Assembly (NCBI GenBank): GCA_018466975.1
Contig: CM031562.1
Coordinates: 1,116,001-1,180,000, forward strand
From: Sparassis latifolia
Taxonomy: Eukaryota > Basidiomycota > Agaricomycetes > Polyporales > Sparassidaceae
DNA: 64,000 nt
Direction: 5' to 3'
Position 1 is the first letter of the stretch, and every line of letters starts with the position of its first letter. Under the pieces are notes generated by a model, which was not told where the DNA came from, searched no databases, and saw only the letters and a list, made by a program, of their open reading frames with translations. Positions 1 to 12,100 of this stretch are shown here, in pieces. The position numbers were made by a program, and so were the translations under genes.

Positions 1-1451
1 AATGCCAGTCACTTCCCGCGAGTTGCGAATGGTCTCGCTGCATCTCTACCAAACTATTATTCTGATTTTGGTGGAACACATTCGCGGTGAACAATGCGAT
101 GCCACTGTTGATTGGTGTCGAGGGGCTCCTACATCTGGCCACGGAAGTCCCACGAAGGTATACAGCAATGACAAAACAGAAGATTTGTTTACTGGGTCAA
201 GTTACCACCTGCTAGGTTCTGCAAGTGCAGTCCGTCGTGGCATTCTCGAATCCAGGGTCCCTTGTTCGCGCACATGTACACCTGTCCAGGATGCCTCTTG
301 TCATCTTCTCCGTGATCTTGAAAACGTCATGAAGAACTTTGTCTGGCATCGGTCCCCGAGTCGAATTCGGTCTGACATTGTTCTTGTCCCCAAAACCGAC
401 TTGTTCCGTGTCTACTCCGCATGCAATCCGTTGCTTTATCGATGCACCTTTTTGTTCCCGCTTTTCACTGTTGTATCCATACGCCATAAGACAATGTCGT
501 GGATCCGGCGTCTGGTTGCTGGGGATTGGCAACTTTGGTGAATTGTGCGGACAGCGTGGGCACTGTTCTTCTTCCCATGAACGAAGTCGACGGTCGTCGC
601 CTCCTTGGGCGGACCAAGTGCGGAAGTGAGGTCCCCTTAGTCACTATAGTAACTATTCTCATCACTCACACTGCCGACGACTCGGACAAGGCACATCGTT
701 CGCGATGAGCAGCCTCCATCAGATCTCGCCTGGGTACTGATCCTTAGACTATCCTCGCATTTATTCTTCCACCTTCCCGCAAGGTCCCCGGGCTGGGTTG
801 TACATAGCGAAATTGACAGTCTGCCGTGCCTTCTTGAATTTCGATAATGCTATCTATAGCACCGCCTCTCCTCCCGCTCCTCACTCCCTACCGCCTCGTA
901 CATGTAAGTAGCATTGCAAATATTGGTACGCTATAGAGACCGGTCAAGAGTCTAATACTAGTACTGCTAGCTAGTCATTAGCTCCATCGATAAATTTGAT
1001 GCCTCACGCAATCGTGGCCAACGTACCAAGAGAATGCCTCGTGACATGTTGACACTGGAGCCTTGGGATGCGTGCGGGTGCCAACTTCACGCGTTCCTGA
1101 CTACAATCTTGCAAAGAAAAAGACAGTTACAATGGTATATGAATGTCATATGTATGTACAAAATGCAAGAAAACCCAACAATGATTGTTATGGACTTGTG
1201 AACAACAAGTGCAAAGCAGAATATCTGGAGCGAGGAACAACAGCATGTCGCGGGGATGTTACAATATTTCGCAAAAATGTCCAAATCACGAACGGGACTG
1301 GACGCACCGAACCCCATAAAAATGAATTGTCAAAAAGTCCCTCATACACCGAGAAATGGATAAAACAACAGAAGTACATCGGCACCGAAGATGACCGAAC
1401 CAACGTCACTACACAAAACATGAAGAGTTAACGAGTGTGGAAATTTGCGCT
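1..1451. other. No gene recognised
   Basis: Open frames occur here (for example 2-541 on + and 212-532 on -), but none shows a family motif, a plausible intron chain or a link to a neighbour. The stretch from about 1060 to 1440 is visibly A/T-rich compared with the rest of the window and may be 3' flanking sequence of the minus-strand gene that ends at 1452. A partial gene cut by the window edge cannot be excluded. Confidence 0.5.
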
Positions 1452-3499
1452 TTAATTTGGTACGCGGAGGACGTCGCCCTGGAAGATGAAGTCTCCTCGC
1501 TCGTGCAGGGCCATCGCACCTTTGATTACTTCCGCGGTATCGTAGTCTTCATGCTTGTCCGGAGGCATGGCAGCGTTCAAGTAGGTGACTAAAGCCGCGA
1601 TGGTTAACTCGTCATTCTGATCGAACGTCGACTTGAACAAGTGTTTGACGGACCCGAAGATGAAGTCAAACCTAGGCCTACGTTAGCGCTCAACTCACAT
1701 TGTTCGAAGAAAGCCTCCTACCGTCCAGAGGGCGAATCGAGGTCCGTGTATCGAGGCCGCAGTACGTCCGGGTCCATATCGTAATCTCCATCCGCGTCGT
1801 CGTCATACCCGGAGATATCGAACATCGACACGCCAACCCCCCCCTGCTTCTCCTCATCTTCCTGGCGCAGTTGAGTGAGAGCCTCGGCCTTCGCCTTCTT
1901 CCTGGCCTCGCGCCTCTCTGCACGCCTTCTGCCTTTCTCCTCCTCTGTGCCTGATTCAACGCCTTCTTCAGACTCGGGCCCATCGCTGTCGTCCGCACCC
2001 ACCGACGGGGTTGCAGTCACACTCAGTGTACGCTGAGCCCTGAACGCAGCCAATTCCACGTCTTTCTGAGCCCTCTTCTGACTACCAAGATAGTACACAT
2101 CAGTGAAAGATCAGTAGCGCGAGCAGCTGAGGCGGACTCACTGCCTGTTGAGACACTTTCCACGATGCTGCAACCAGGGATAGGCACAATAAGAACTATC
2201 CTGTCTCAGTTGGACCCACTTCTGGCAGAGTGTACAAAAGACGCGGTTGGGCTCGACATCGCCTACCAAGGGATCAGAACGTAGTGCCGCAGCGCGCTGC
2301 TCTGCGTTTCGACGCCTGCTCTCATGTGCCGGGCCGAAATTCAATGGGTTAAGGTCCTTGAAAGCAGAAGGAGAAGGCTGGGGAACTGTAGCGACACCAT
2401 TGGACATAGGTTGTACTGCGATCGGATTCACGGTAGGAGAGGGAGGGCCTGCCGGAACGGGTGGCGGCAATGACGATGAAGAAGCGAGAGCCAGAAGATG
2501 CTTCGGAGGAGGGGGAACACTGTCGATCGTCGGAATGCTGTGGCAGAATCGCGTCAAGCAGAGATGAAAACGGTCATGGGAGCACTTACTTCGCGGCGGA
2601 GGGCGGTGCAGCTGAAGTACTCGTAATCTCTTGCTGGCAAACCGCGCGGTGCTCCATCCACTTCTTGACAGCCAGTAAGTTATCATGCGCGCCCAGCCGA
2701 ATCCATGTCTCGCAATTTCTGCACAGGACGCGCTCTGCATCGAACTTGCGCACGAGAGGATCGGTCACAAATACGTTGCTCCGATCGTCCGTTGGGGAAG
2801 CATTCTTAGCGCTGGCACAGACGAAAGGGTTCACTGCTATGTCCGTCGGTAAAACTCGCGTAAAATACGTACAATTTCTTCGCCAAACAGCTCTTGCGGT
2901 GAGCGTCCCATGGAATCGAGCAATAGGTGGAATTGGGCCGCAAGCGAATCCACTTATCACAGGACGCGCACAGAACGCGATATGCCTCAAATTGTGCGAC
3001 ATAAGGGTCAGAGCGAAGATAATCAATACGCTCCTCCTCCGATCGCTTGGCACGTCGTCTTTTGGCTGGCGGTTGAGACGCGTCGACCTGGGTTTCCGGA
3101 CTGGGCGCAGTCGCGTCCTGAACTTGCTGAGAAATATTTGGACTATTATGACCATGAAACCCACTGAGTGAGGTCGTAAGATGAAATCATCCAAAAAGAC
3201 GTACCACTGGAGACGATGTTCATCCCAATGCTTAACCGTGAAACCACCTGTTATCTCATCCCTGAACGAAATGCCTTCACCGCACGCCTCACATATGACG
3301 CGTCCAGTCTCGTATTCGCCCTTGGGAAGCTGAGAATCGACAGTACCAACCGAGACGCTCTGATTGTCGGTCATACCAAACGTTCCTGGAGATAGCTCTC
3401 CCTCCGCGGGTGGCGCCTTGCGCTTCTGGGGCAATCTATTGACAAAGTAAGATACAAAGAAGGCGATAGTTGCAACACATACATCGCGGCCGACGACAT
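1452..3499 (-). CDS. Protein with four C2HC-like zinc-finger repeats
   Basis: I do not recognise a named family. The start is ATG at 3499, followed by a 47-nt intron (3482-3436), then a Lys/Pro-rich N-terminus. Four repeats of one motif follow, C-x2-C, about 15-20 residues, W-x2-H-x3/4-C: ICEACGEG near 3305, VLCASCDKWIRLRP near 2985, VLCRNCETWIRLG near 2725 and VFCTLCQKWVQLR near 2230. Repeats 2 to 4 share the core C-x2-C-x-x-W-[IV]-x-L, and each follows a DP-[LY]-V phrase. The first repeat lacks the final Cys in the expected place. The C-terminal part is acidic with a basic Arg/Lys/Ala helix (about 2040-1850), then a conserved-looking tail ending RVPN. The repeats suggest zinc-dependent binding of nucleic acid or protein; this is inference. 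Internal exon joins are approximate, especially around 1650-1720. Confidence 0.6.
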
Positions 3500-4894
3500 G
3501 AGAGCAGAGAGGGTCTGCGCTGGTTGCTGGTTTCTAAGAATCGCATCGTCAGATAAAGATAATGGTCACAATAGAACCCGCCGCTCACTCTATCTCCATT
3601 TCATTCGCTGCTCGCTCACGACTCGAGCACGCGATGGGAAATGTGTGTGGCGGGGCAGGTTGGGGGCAGGATTAGACGACGACGGGAAAGGGGGGATTGA
3701 CGTGGAAGTGAGGAGGGGGTTCACATATAAAATAGGTTCAATAAAGAAGCGAAAACATTGGGATCTATTTGATTATGGAGTTCTTGGAAATTCGGAAAAC
3801 ACACCCAAAACATTTCCCAGGCTTCACAACGAGAAACCCCGAATTGAGTGCTCCGTCGTCCGGATATAGAATACCTCCTGATACTAACTTCTGACCGTGC
3901 GTGTTCTTGGCAGTCATTTATTCCATCAGTTTCTCCCGAAAACTACGTTGCGCCTCCCCATCGCCGCTAATCGTGCAGCCACTGATGAGGCTTGCTGTTC
4001 GCTGTTCGTACTTGCTGAAAGGCATTTTTGTGTATCGTGGGCGCAATACCTCCTTGACTGCATGGATGATCTCAGGAAAGATAGACGCCCGCATATGTCG
4101 TGGTCGGCTGATCATGATATGGGGTAGCTTGCCTGTTTAGAAATTGTGATGCCCCCGGTCGTCCTGCCATAGCCTGCCATCATGTATGTGCACCGCTTCC
4201 CGTCTCCAGCTCTCGTATCACACAGGAGATTCTGTGGCACAAATGTTCCTGTTTGAGTACTCTTCTCTGAACCATGCGCTTGAACATATGTATGTCTTGT
4301 TCTGACGGACGTGTGACTGCGCGCAGAATGACTCTTGATTTCAACTCAATTGATCCATGACAACGCTGGAAATGCTCAAAGTTTGCGTCTCAAACCCAAG
4401 GCTCCAGCTGGGGCGCTTTCGGGGAATATCGCATTTTTAGGGCTCTATACTAGTAACCTCACCCACAGTGCAGGGCTTGCCGCGACATCGATATGGCAGC
4501 GAATATCCAAAAGATGGAAGTAAACGCTGCCCCGTGGACATGGAGAAGGCGCGTCTCAGACGAAGTCAGAGATCGAGGCGCATTCATACAGGAAGCTCCC
4601 GTCAACGGCTCCGCTTACGGAAAGTTCACTGCAAAAATGGGATTCTTCCTTGGACTCGAACAGCCGCGACCTGCTATGCTTTCATGCTTTGGGGATCTAG
4701 CATACAACAGATCAGAAACGTCGAACATGAATTGCACCCACGTATTGACGGCTCTGCGGTGCACGGGCAACACTCATAACAAGTCTTGCAGCCCTTCTAC
4801 TTATACGATAGGGTCTACAATCCAGCTGAAAATATGTCGAAAATTAACGAGGGCCATAGTCCTCTGAAACCTGGAGTTTCATATCGATGGTCAA
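3500..4894. other. Intergenic, nothing recognised
   Basis: This lies between the upstream side of the C2HC-repeat gene (start 3499, minus) and the end of the GLTP-like gene (stop 4895, minus). Open frames at 3498-3869 and 4335-4867 on the plus strand show no domain, no signal and no consistent splice pattern. The first one probably covers promoter sequence of the C2HC-repeat gene. Confidence 0.5.
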
Positions 4895-5859
4895 TCATAC
4901 CCTCCCGTAACCTCCGTTCTCCAAGAATGCCTTCATCCGCATTACAATCGTCTCCAAACCAGCAAGCCACTTCGTTAGCTCAGCATCGAACTTCTCATGC
5001 GAGCCACCTTGAGTCAGGCGGATGTAGAAGTCGCGTCTATGGGGGACTGCTCTGATCGCAACCTGTCGAATAGAAGGCGATTGGGTCGATAAAGATACGG
5101 AACAACATACGATTGAGATCAGATATAGTTTATCGGCGGTTGAAGGGCAACGGATACGTACAGAAACAGCAGACCGAACGATAAATGAGTGGTGATGTCT
5201 TAGATTCGTGTCATATGATCGTTTGAAACAGATGTGTAGCTCCGAGGAATCGTCGTTCTGCATGTTTTGCAGAGCCTGACAAGCGAAGAGGAGCCCACTA
5301 TCATCGTATGTTCGCAATTATGCGCAAGTCGGGCGTATAGACGAGAGCGACATCGACTAAGCGGGTTGTAAGATACGTAGGACTGGGAAGTCACTCACCG
5401 GATGAGCCGAACTAGGCAAGCAGTACCATGGCATTCGTGACGTTCCGCTTCATAAAGTACTAGTTTCTCCAAAGTCGTGGACCTATCGGAAGTGGCCTCA
5501 TACCGACTTCGCACACCCTGAAACAAAAGTGAGTAAATCAAAGGTGAAACAAGGAAGTCAACATGCGCCGATATTGCTCTTAAGATCAGCTTGTACGAAA
5601 GCAAATACCCCAGAACCGAGAAGACCTGCCGAGGACGCCGAATGTTAGTGAACAGCAACCTATAGCGGCTTCGACGGCGGCTCTGTCTCAACTTACCGAA
5701 CATGTTGACGAAGTCAGTCGACGACACGAGAAACGAAGCGGTATCAACTCCCTCATCAGTAATTGGAACATCTGCAAAAGACTATAATCCTTTCAACACT
5801 ACCATAGCATACGCATATAAGACACTCTTCACCTTAGCCGTCTCAAAATATGGTGCCAT
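4895..5859 (-). CDS. Glycolipid transfer protein (GLTP) homologue
   Basis: GLTP-fold proteins carry glycosphingolipids between membranes in the cytosol. Reading on the minus strand from ATG 5859, the spliced product begins MAPYFETAK and continues SFADVPITDEGVDTASFL, the usual start of fungal GLTPs. Next come FVQADLKSNIG (the D-x3-N headgroup-binding motif), STTLEKLVLYE, RGLLFACQAL, YDTNLRHHHSFIVR (with the conserved His) and VPHRRDFY, ending ENGGYGRV with the stop at 4895. Length and motif order fit a full GLTP. Two oddities stand out. The codon expected to encode the sugar-stacking Trp (Trp96 in human GLTP) reads CGG (Arg) in ACLVRLIRG. The second coding segment ends at a GC donor (5566-5565) instead of GT. 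Six exons are needed. It is transcribed away from the CK2 gene. Confidence 0.8.
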
Positions 5860-6464
5860 GATCACCGTGACGAAGCGCGAGCGAGGCCACAGTGAGGTTG
5901 CCTGTACTGGTCGAGCGTTGTGAAAGACTCGTGGTCAAGGCATGCCAAACTCGTCTCCACGAGGCTCGGAGTGGCAGATTCAGTTTTGCGGCAGTATACA
6001 AGCTTCATGCGCAGAACCACGTATAAGTTCAATACTCCTGGCGCCGGGTGCGAAGAGATAGGACCCCGGAATGAGGAACCCCGATTACTCCAATCCGACA
6101 ATTTTGGTCGGTTGAAAACAGGCCATCGACTCCATTCTCGCCGAAACGCACGCTCAGAAAGCGTGGGAACCAGAAAAATGTCCGGACAAACTGGCAAACC
6201 TTAGGATCAGAGTTCCTCTCCCATATTCCGGGGTCCTGAAGAGATTTCAGCGGCCCGGCAGCGGCAGAGGGCTGGTTTCTCACCAGACTCCCACCCACGT
6301 GTCGTTGAGAGAACAAAGAACATGCCAACGCCAGTGATCAAAAGTCAAACATGTCGAGGTCGCAATAGACGACAGCCTTGTGAGCACATATAATGTGCTG
6401 GTCGTGAGTGCCATTGTTCCGGCATTCCATCCCTCTGGTCGAAGGATCTGTTACTGTGGCCCAA
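5860..6464. promoter_or_regulatory. Divergent intergenic region, GLTP-like / CK2 alpha
   Basis: About 600 bp separate the start of the minus-strand GLTP-like gene (5859) from the start of CK2 alpha (6465, plus), so it must carry both promoters. Open frames inside it (for example 5862-6197 and 6029-6328 on minus) have no family motif. I see no clear TATA box. Confidence 0.4.
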
Positions 6465-7872
6465 ATGGCTCGGGTGTATGCTGATGTGAATGCTCTCCTT
6501 GGACCGGCGTGGTTCGATTATGGTGAGCAACGGTTCAAATTCGTCTTTGTGAGGTGTCTTCTGACAGGTAGCATGCAGAAAGAATTACGATTGATTGGAA
6601 TGTGCCTGACCGTTACGAATTAGTCCGACGCATTGGAGGTGGCAAATATTCCGAGGTATGGATATGGGCATGTACCCCGCTGTAGATTGTCCCTCATCGC
6701 GATCTTGCCTCACAGGTTTTCGAAGGTCTTGATTCTTCGAACGAGGACAAGTGTGTGGTCAAGGTCCTGAAGCCTGTAGCGAAGAAGAAGATAAAGCGCG
6801 AGATCAAGATACTGAGAAATCTCAGCGGTGGCCCGAACATTGTCGGTCTGCTCGATGTCGTACACGATCCCCCATCGCGATCGAAGAGCTTAATTATGGA
6901 GTATGTAGAGAACGTAGAATGGAAGGAGTTGTATAGCGTGTTGACGGAGATGGAGATTAAGCACTATTTGTTCCAACTATTGAAAGTAAGAGCTGCTTCA
7001 TCGTTCTTGGTATCCTCTCACACTTTCCACCTCGGTAGGCTTTGGATTTTGTCCACTCTCGCGGCATAATGCACCGCGACGTGAAACCCGGAAATATCAT
7101 GTATGACCGTGAATGCCAGAAAGTGAGAATCGTTACCGCGGTGACTGTCGGGCAGTCCTAACGCGTATTCTCCAGCTCAGACTCATAGACTGGGGTCTGG
7201 CCGAGTTCTATCATCCTGGCACAGAGTATCACCCTAGAGTTGGTTCAAGATACTACAAGGCTCCCGAATTACTAGTGAATAACAGGCTGTATGACTACAG
7301 TTTAGACATGTGGAGCGTAGGTTGTATACTTGCTGCCATGGTGCGTAAATTGTTCAATGTTCTGGCAACATTTCTCTTAGAACGCCTTACGGCTCAGATC
7401 TTCCGAAGAGAACATTTCTTCCGTGGAAGGGATAACGAGGATCAATTGCTGAAGATCCTGAAGGTGCTCGGAAGCGCCAACTTCGAGCAGTACCTCAACA
7501 CATACGCACTCTATATGCAGGCGGAGAACGACGATCTCCTGTCCAGGTTTGCCCTCTCATCATGCTCCGAAGCCTAAGGCACTGATTGCAGTAAAGTTAT
7601 TCCAAGCAGCCGTGGACTCGCTTTGTAACGGCAGATAATCGCGCGTTAGTCTCACATGACTCTCTGGACCTTCTGGACAGGCTGCTCCGGTACGATCATC
7701 AAGAAAGATTAACTGCCGCCGTGGCCCAATCGCATGCATACTTCAGTATGGACTGTTGCTATTTATTTCCTGCAAACCTCACCCTGAATCTCTTATCACA
7801 GACATCGTCAGGCTTCAGATACCCTCAAATCCTGCGGAATGCCCAAGCGACTCTGGTTTCTATTCGAATTGA
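6465..7872 (+). CDS. CKA1: Casein kinase 2 catalytic subunit alpha
   Basis: CK2 alpha is a constitutively active Ser/Thr kinase of the nucleus and cytosol that assembles with beta subunits. Eight exons can be read, with introns at 6523-6578, 6656-6715, 6986-7038, 7123-7175, 7341-7397, 7547-7596 and 7746-7801. The product starts [19 protein letters not shown] and contains [11 protein letters not shown] (Gly-rich loop), VVKVLKP (catalytic Lys), [11 protein letters not shown] (basic cluster and alpha-C Glu), [11 protein letters not shown] (catalytic loop), [14 protein letters not shown] (DWG in place of DFG, a CK2 hallmark), [20 protein letters not shown] and [12 protein letters not shown]. It ends shortly after HAYF, near the end of the kinase core, so the C-terminal tail is short. 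The exon 6 acceptor (AAG at 7594-7596) is the least certain junction. Identification is firm from the motif series. Confidence 0.93.
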
Positions 7873-9143
7873 TTTTTTTTGACAACGGGGTAGTTGTCAC
7901 ATGCAATCATAGAACAAATTGCTAGATGACTGGCTCTTCTACGGTGCGCTATCGCAATGGTATTGGTTCTGCCCCATCCAGCTCAGATTTGTCGCCGGTC
8001 GGCATCGCTCATCGTCCCTCTTTAGAGCCTTCACCGCGCATTCAAATGCTTGTCGTCTGATCCACTGCGCACTTACAACGATTGATATGTTTCCTATCAT
8101 AGAATTCTGGGTGCATCAAATTTGCCGCGCTCTGTTCCGCGTGAGATCATTAAACGCGTGTTATGTGCGTGTCGGTAGTACACTTACTTGCACCGCACTG
8201 GAACATGGCTGCTAGAACCATCAATTCGCCCCACCGGTGGGCTGTAGTGTGATGGGCTCACCCTAAAATTTCCTGTCCTCGTCCATGCACTCAACAGTGA
8301 TGCAATCTTTCAGTTAGTACCACAGCTTGCACTGCCTGTAGCACGTGCTTCAACCTGCTTGGAGTACCGTATCGCTGGACCGATCGAGGGCTGTTACCGA
8401 TAGAGTTAGATCCCACACAGCGGGCCCGGGCGCTTGTTGCCGATAACGTCCACACCTGAAAACCAACTCAAATTTGCTACCCCAACAAATGATGAATTTC
8501 GTGCTCACTACAAAGTAACCGTTTGTAGATGAAACACAGTTTCTATTTGCCGAAGTAACAAATTCAATTGGCCAATTGAGTCCCTATTCAGTCCTGATCA
8601 CACATGTAAACTTTATCAATAAATTTGTACTGGCGACAAATGGTGACATTGTAAGGCAGGCAAACCTTACATTCACTCAGGGATACAAATCCGGGAGGGT
8701 CTCAAGTGCCAACGTACGCTGAAGTTGTCGCTGCACTTTAAGTTTCTGTAGAGCATAGGAAATTGACACGTGGCATCGTAGCTGGTTTATTAGTACACGC
8801 GTTTCGCTAGGATATATAGGTCATCGGTGATGTTCAACGCGCCTGAGTGGACCGCGACCGTATTCGTGGGAGCCTGCAGACCGCGGTGGCATTGAATTAC
8901 CAAGAAACCGCCCCTTCCTAGTACACCCGCTTCGGATACACTCCGAAGGAACACCTGCGAAGAATTCTTGGGTCCTCGAAGGTTTCGCGACTTATAAGGC
9001 TGTGACCCGCCCGCTGGCCCGTCGCTCGTCTCGGAGTCCACTCTGGAATCTCAGATACAGGTAGGTAGGTTACCAACTTGGTAAAGCTGGCGCTGATCGT
9101 CTCGTTCAATCCATTTCCAATCCAGGCAATCCTGCAACCTACC
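7873..9143. other. Intergenic, nothing recognised
   Basis: About 1.3 kb lie between CK2 alpha and the first Zn2Cys6 regulator. It should include the CK2 3' UTR and the regulator's promoter. Short open frames (7919-8215 plus; 8790-9160 minus) have no motifs. Two similar 13-15 nt words (tagtacacgcgtttcg near 8792 and tagtacacccgcttcg near 8919) are the only local repetition noticed. Confidence 0.5.
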
Positions 9144-12100
9144 ATGCCAGCCGATCTCACGAAGCCAAGCGGTTCAACTCGTCTTCGTCGTGCCGGTCGG
9201 AAGGACAGCGAGGAGATCAGGTTCGAGAGCAGTCGCGAGATTGAACTGAAACGCAGTAGGGGCGAGATTTCATGCGCGGAGTGCCGTAGGTACGCTCCTA
9301 TTGTCCGCTCGCTCCGAGATGCTACTCATCAATGGAATGCTGTCGTAGATTGAAAGTGCGTGGAGAGGACATGTTGATGTATCGAAATACTGAGTTGATA
9401 GCAATTGATTGGTTTATTAGATCCGTTGCGATAAAACCATCCCATGTCAATCATGTCAGGTATGCCATACCCAACTTGTCTCCGGTAAATGCTGCAGTTC
9501 ACGTTGCTTGACAGAGGAGAGGGTGTGCAACACTATGCCCCAATGGTACGGAGTTTATCTAGTTATTACAGACCTTCCCGAGTTTCATGATTGACCCAGG
9601 GAGCCTTGCCACCGGACAGGGAACTCGGTATGCAAAGCGCCCACTGATTGGTGACTTCATGCACTCATGATGTGCAGCTTTGTTCTAGCTGCTACAGAAC
9701 ATCTCCACCAACGGATTGCGAAAATGAACGAGCGAATACGACAATTAGAGGATGCCCTCGCAATAGCCCATGCAAAGTATTCTAACGAGCCCCATCCTTT
9801 GCTAACTGGCGACAAAGCAACCGCTTCTGCAGAGCAGGAAGAGGACCTACCCATATCTCGGAATGTACCTACTAACATCCGGGACGCTATTGACGCGTTC
9901 GGAACATTGTCAGTTTCCGACCATGGTGTCTCAAGATTCTTCGGCCCAACAGGAGGAGCTGAGGTACGTACATGACCTGTTCCTGCGTGACATTGCCTTG
10001 ATATCATGTTCTAGTATCTCCTTACCGTGAGTGTCATCTATTCTTCCTTCTGATATTCGAATGACCGGATTTAGGTGGACAGCGACGCAGCATGCACATC
10101 CTCCGACGCTGACGGTGCATCCCCTGAATCAATACGAGATTCGGAAAGTCCTCCTGCTCTGGGGGAGCTCCTGCGCTTCTCCTCTGCCTTCCCGTTCACA
10201 CCCACGGGTAACTCTCATGCAGTGTTTGAACTTGTTGAGAGCCACCTGCCACCATATGAGCGTGCATCCCAGCTCGTGGAGATGTACATGGAGCGCGTCG
10301 CCTGGATGTTCAATGGAATCACGCGAGAACAGGTCGTCGGAGAGATGCTCCCTTATTTCTATCGTCGACCCACAGCAGATCCATCGTCAACAGTGGGCTA
10401 TTCTGGTCCTCATGCACTTAGCCTGCTGTTCTTCATCTTCGCTGTCGGAGCGCTGGTAGATCCTCAGCAAGAGCAGTCGCATGCAGAAGGGGCACACTAT
10501 CAGCAGCTTGCCAATGCTGCATTATGTCTTGAGCCCGTGATGGCGAAGCCCGCTCTTGTAACTATTCAGGCACTTCATCTGTTTAGTGTCTACAATGCCA
10601 TGGCAGATAATGGTCCTGGTGACAGCGAGGCTAGTATGGAAATGTCTTGGGGTCTGTTCGTGCTTTGCGCTCAGTTGTCCCACAGCGTACGTCAGATGTC
10701 TCTTGTCGTGGATGCCCTGGACTGATGTACTTATAGATTGGCTTGCGTAAGTCTGCTGCTTTCAGATTTTTGTACCTGCTCTATGAGAACTCCCTCATTC
10801 ACTATACCGCTAGATCGAGACAGCGCAAGGTGGGGCTTGAGTCAGAAGGTCGTCCATAGACGTCGTATCTTGTTCTGGACCCTGTTCACGGCGGATGTGT
10901 GGCAGGTTGCTACCTTTCTCATGTGCTATGTGCCGCCTCTGATGATTATTCAGAGTCTTACCACAGGTCGCCCTCCATCATTCTCGCGTCCATACTTAGA
11001 TTGCAAGTATCCTTACTATGAGAAAAGTATGCGTGAAGACAGCGAAGCCGTACTAGACCGTCAGTATATATCGATGTTTCATAGTTTCGTCCTCTAATTT
11101 GAACATGCTTTCTTCCTAGACGCCTCGTGGCACTGTCTCTTTACAGCAGAGTGCGTAGCAGAGGTAGCGTCCAAGACCTTAACAGCGGAAGGTCCCTCCT
11201 ATGATACCATCATGGAACTCGATCGTCTAGTGCGCGATTTTCCTCAAGCTCCCGGTGAAGCAGAAATGCTCGAAGAACGAGAATCCCAAACAAATAATAC
11301 ATCGCTACCTGTACCAACTTCCATGCAGCGGTTCATTTTGGCACACTCCCGAGAAGTTCGTGAGTAATCGTCGTTTCATCACAACATGCGACGTCTGACA
11401 AAACATGCCTTGCTGGAGTCCTGTTGTACATCCATCGCAGCTTCTTCGCTCAGGCCATCATCGATTGTCCCGCAAATCCTCTCCGAAGTGCATACGCATC
11501 TTCGTTCCTGACTGCGTATAGATCATCGTGCACAATCATTAAAGTGATCCGCGATCAGTTCGCCATTTATCCGGGTGTGTGCGCACGAATTTGGCCAATC
11601 TGGACGTACGCCTTTTCAGCTGCCGTACGCAGTCTTACTTGTCATTATCGTCCTTGTCGCTAACGTTCCGGTATTTTTCAGGTCGTCTTCGGGACAGTGG
11701 TGGTCCGAGGACCACGGTCACCCTTAGCTTCTGCTGCGATGGTGCAATTAGATCTGGCTTCCGTTTTGTTCAAACAGGCGGCAAGTCATTCACCTCGCGC
11801 TGCCAAAGCTCAAGTGAGTTGCAGTGTTTCGTTAATTCTTCATGCCAATCGTTGCCTGTTGTAGCCCATTATCATGAGGCTCAGCGAGAAGGCTCACAGC
11901 TCTCTGTCTGGGGCGCAGAATAATCCCTCCGCCGAGGGCGCATACAATGGCTCCCTATGGAATGTGAACACCGAAGATTTCGAAGATGAACTGGAAATTT
12001 TCGCGGGCCGGACAAAATTGGTGGCTTCCAAGCGACTGTCTCATTCGCCTTCGCAGCATCTTGACCAATTGCATCAACCATTCACGGAGGCGCCATCTTT

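Noticed and set aside
2..541. 179-codon open frame at the left edge (plus)
   Set aside because: No domain, and the opposite strand is also open for 106 codons; it could as well be chance.
1063..1431. 122-codon Lys/Asn-rich frame
   Set aside because: It lies in A/T-rich sequence, has no motif, and reflects base composition.
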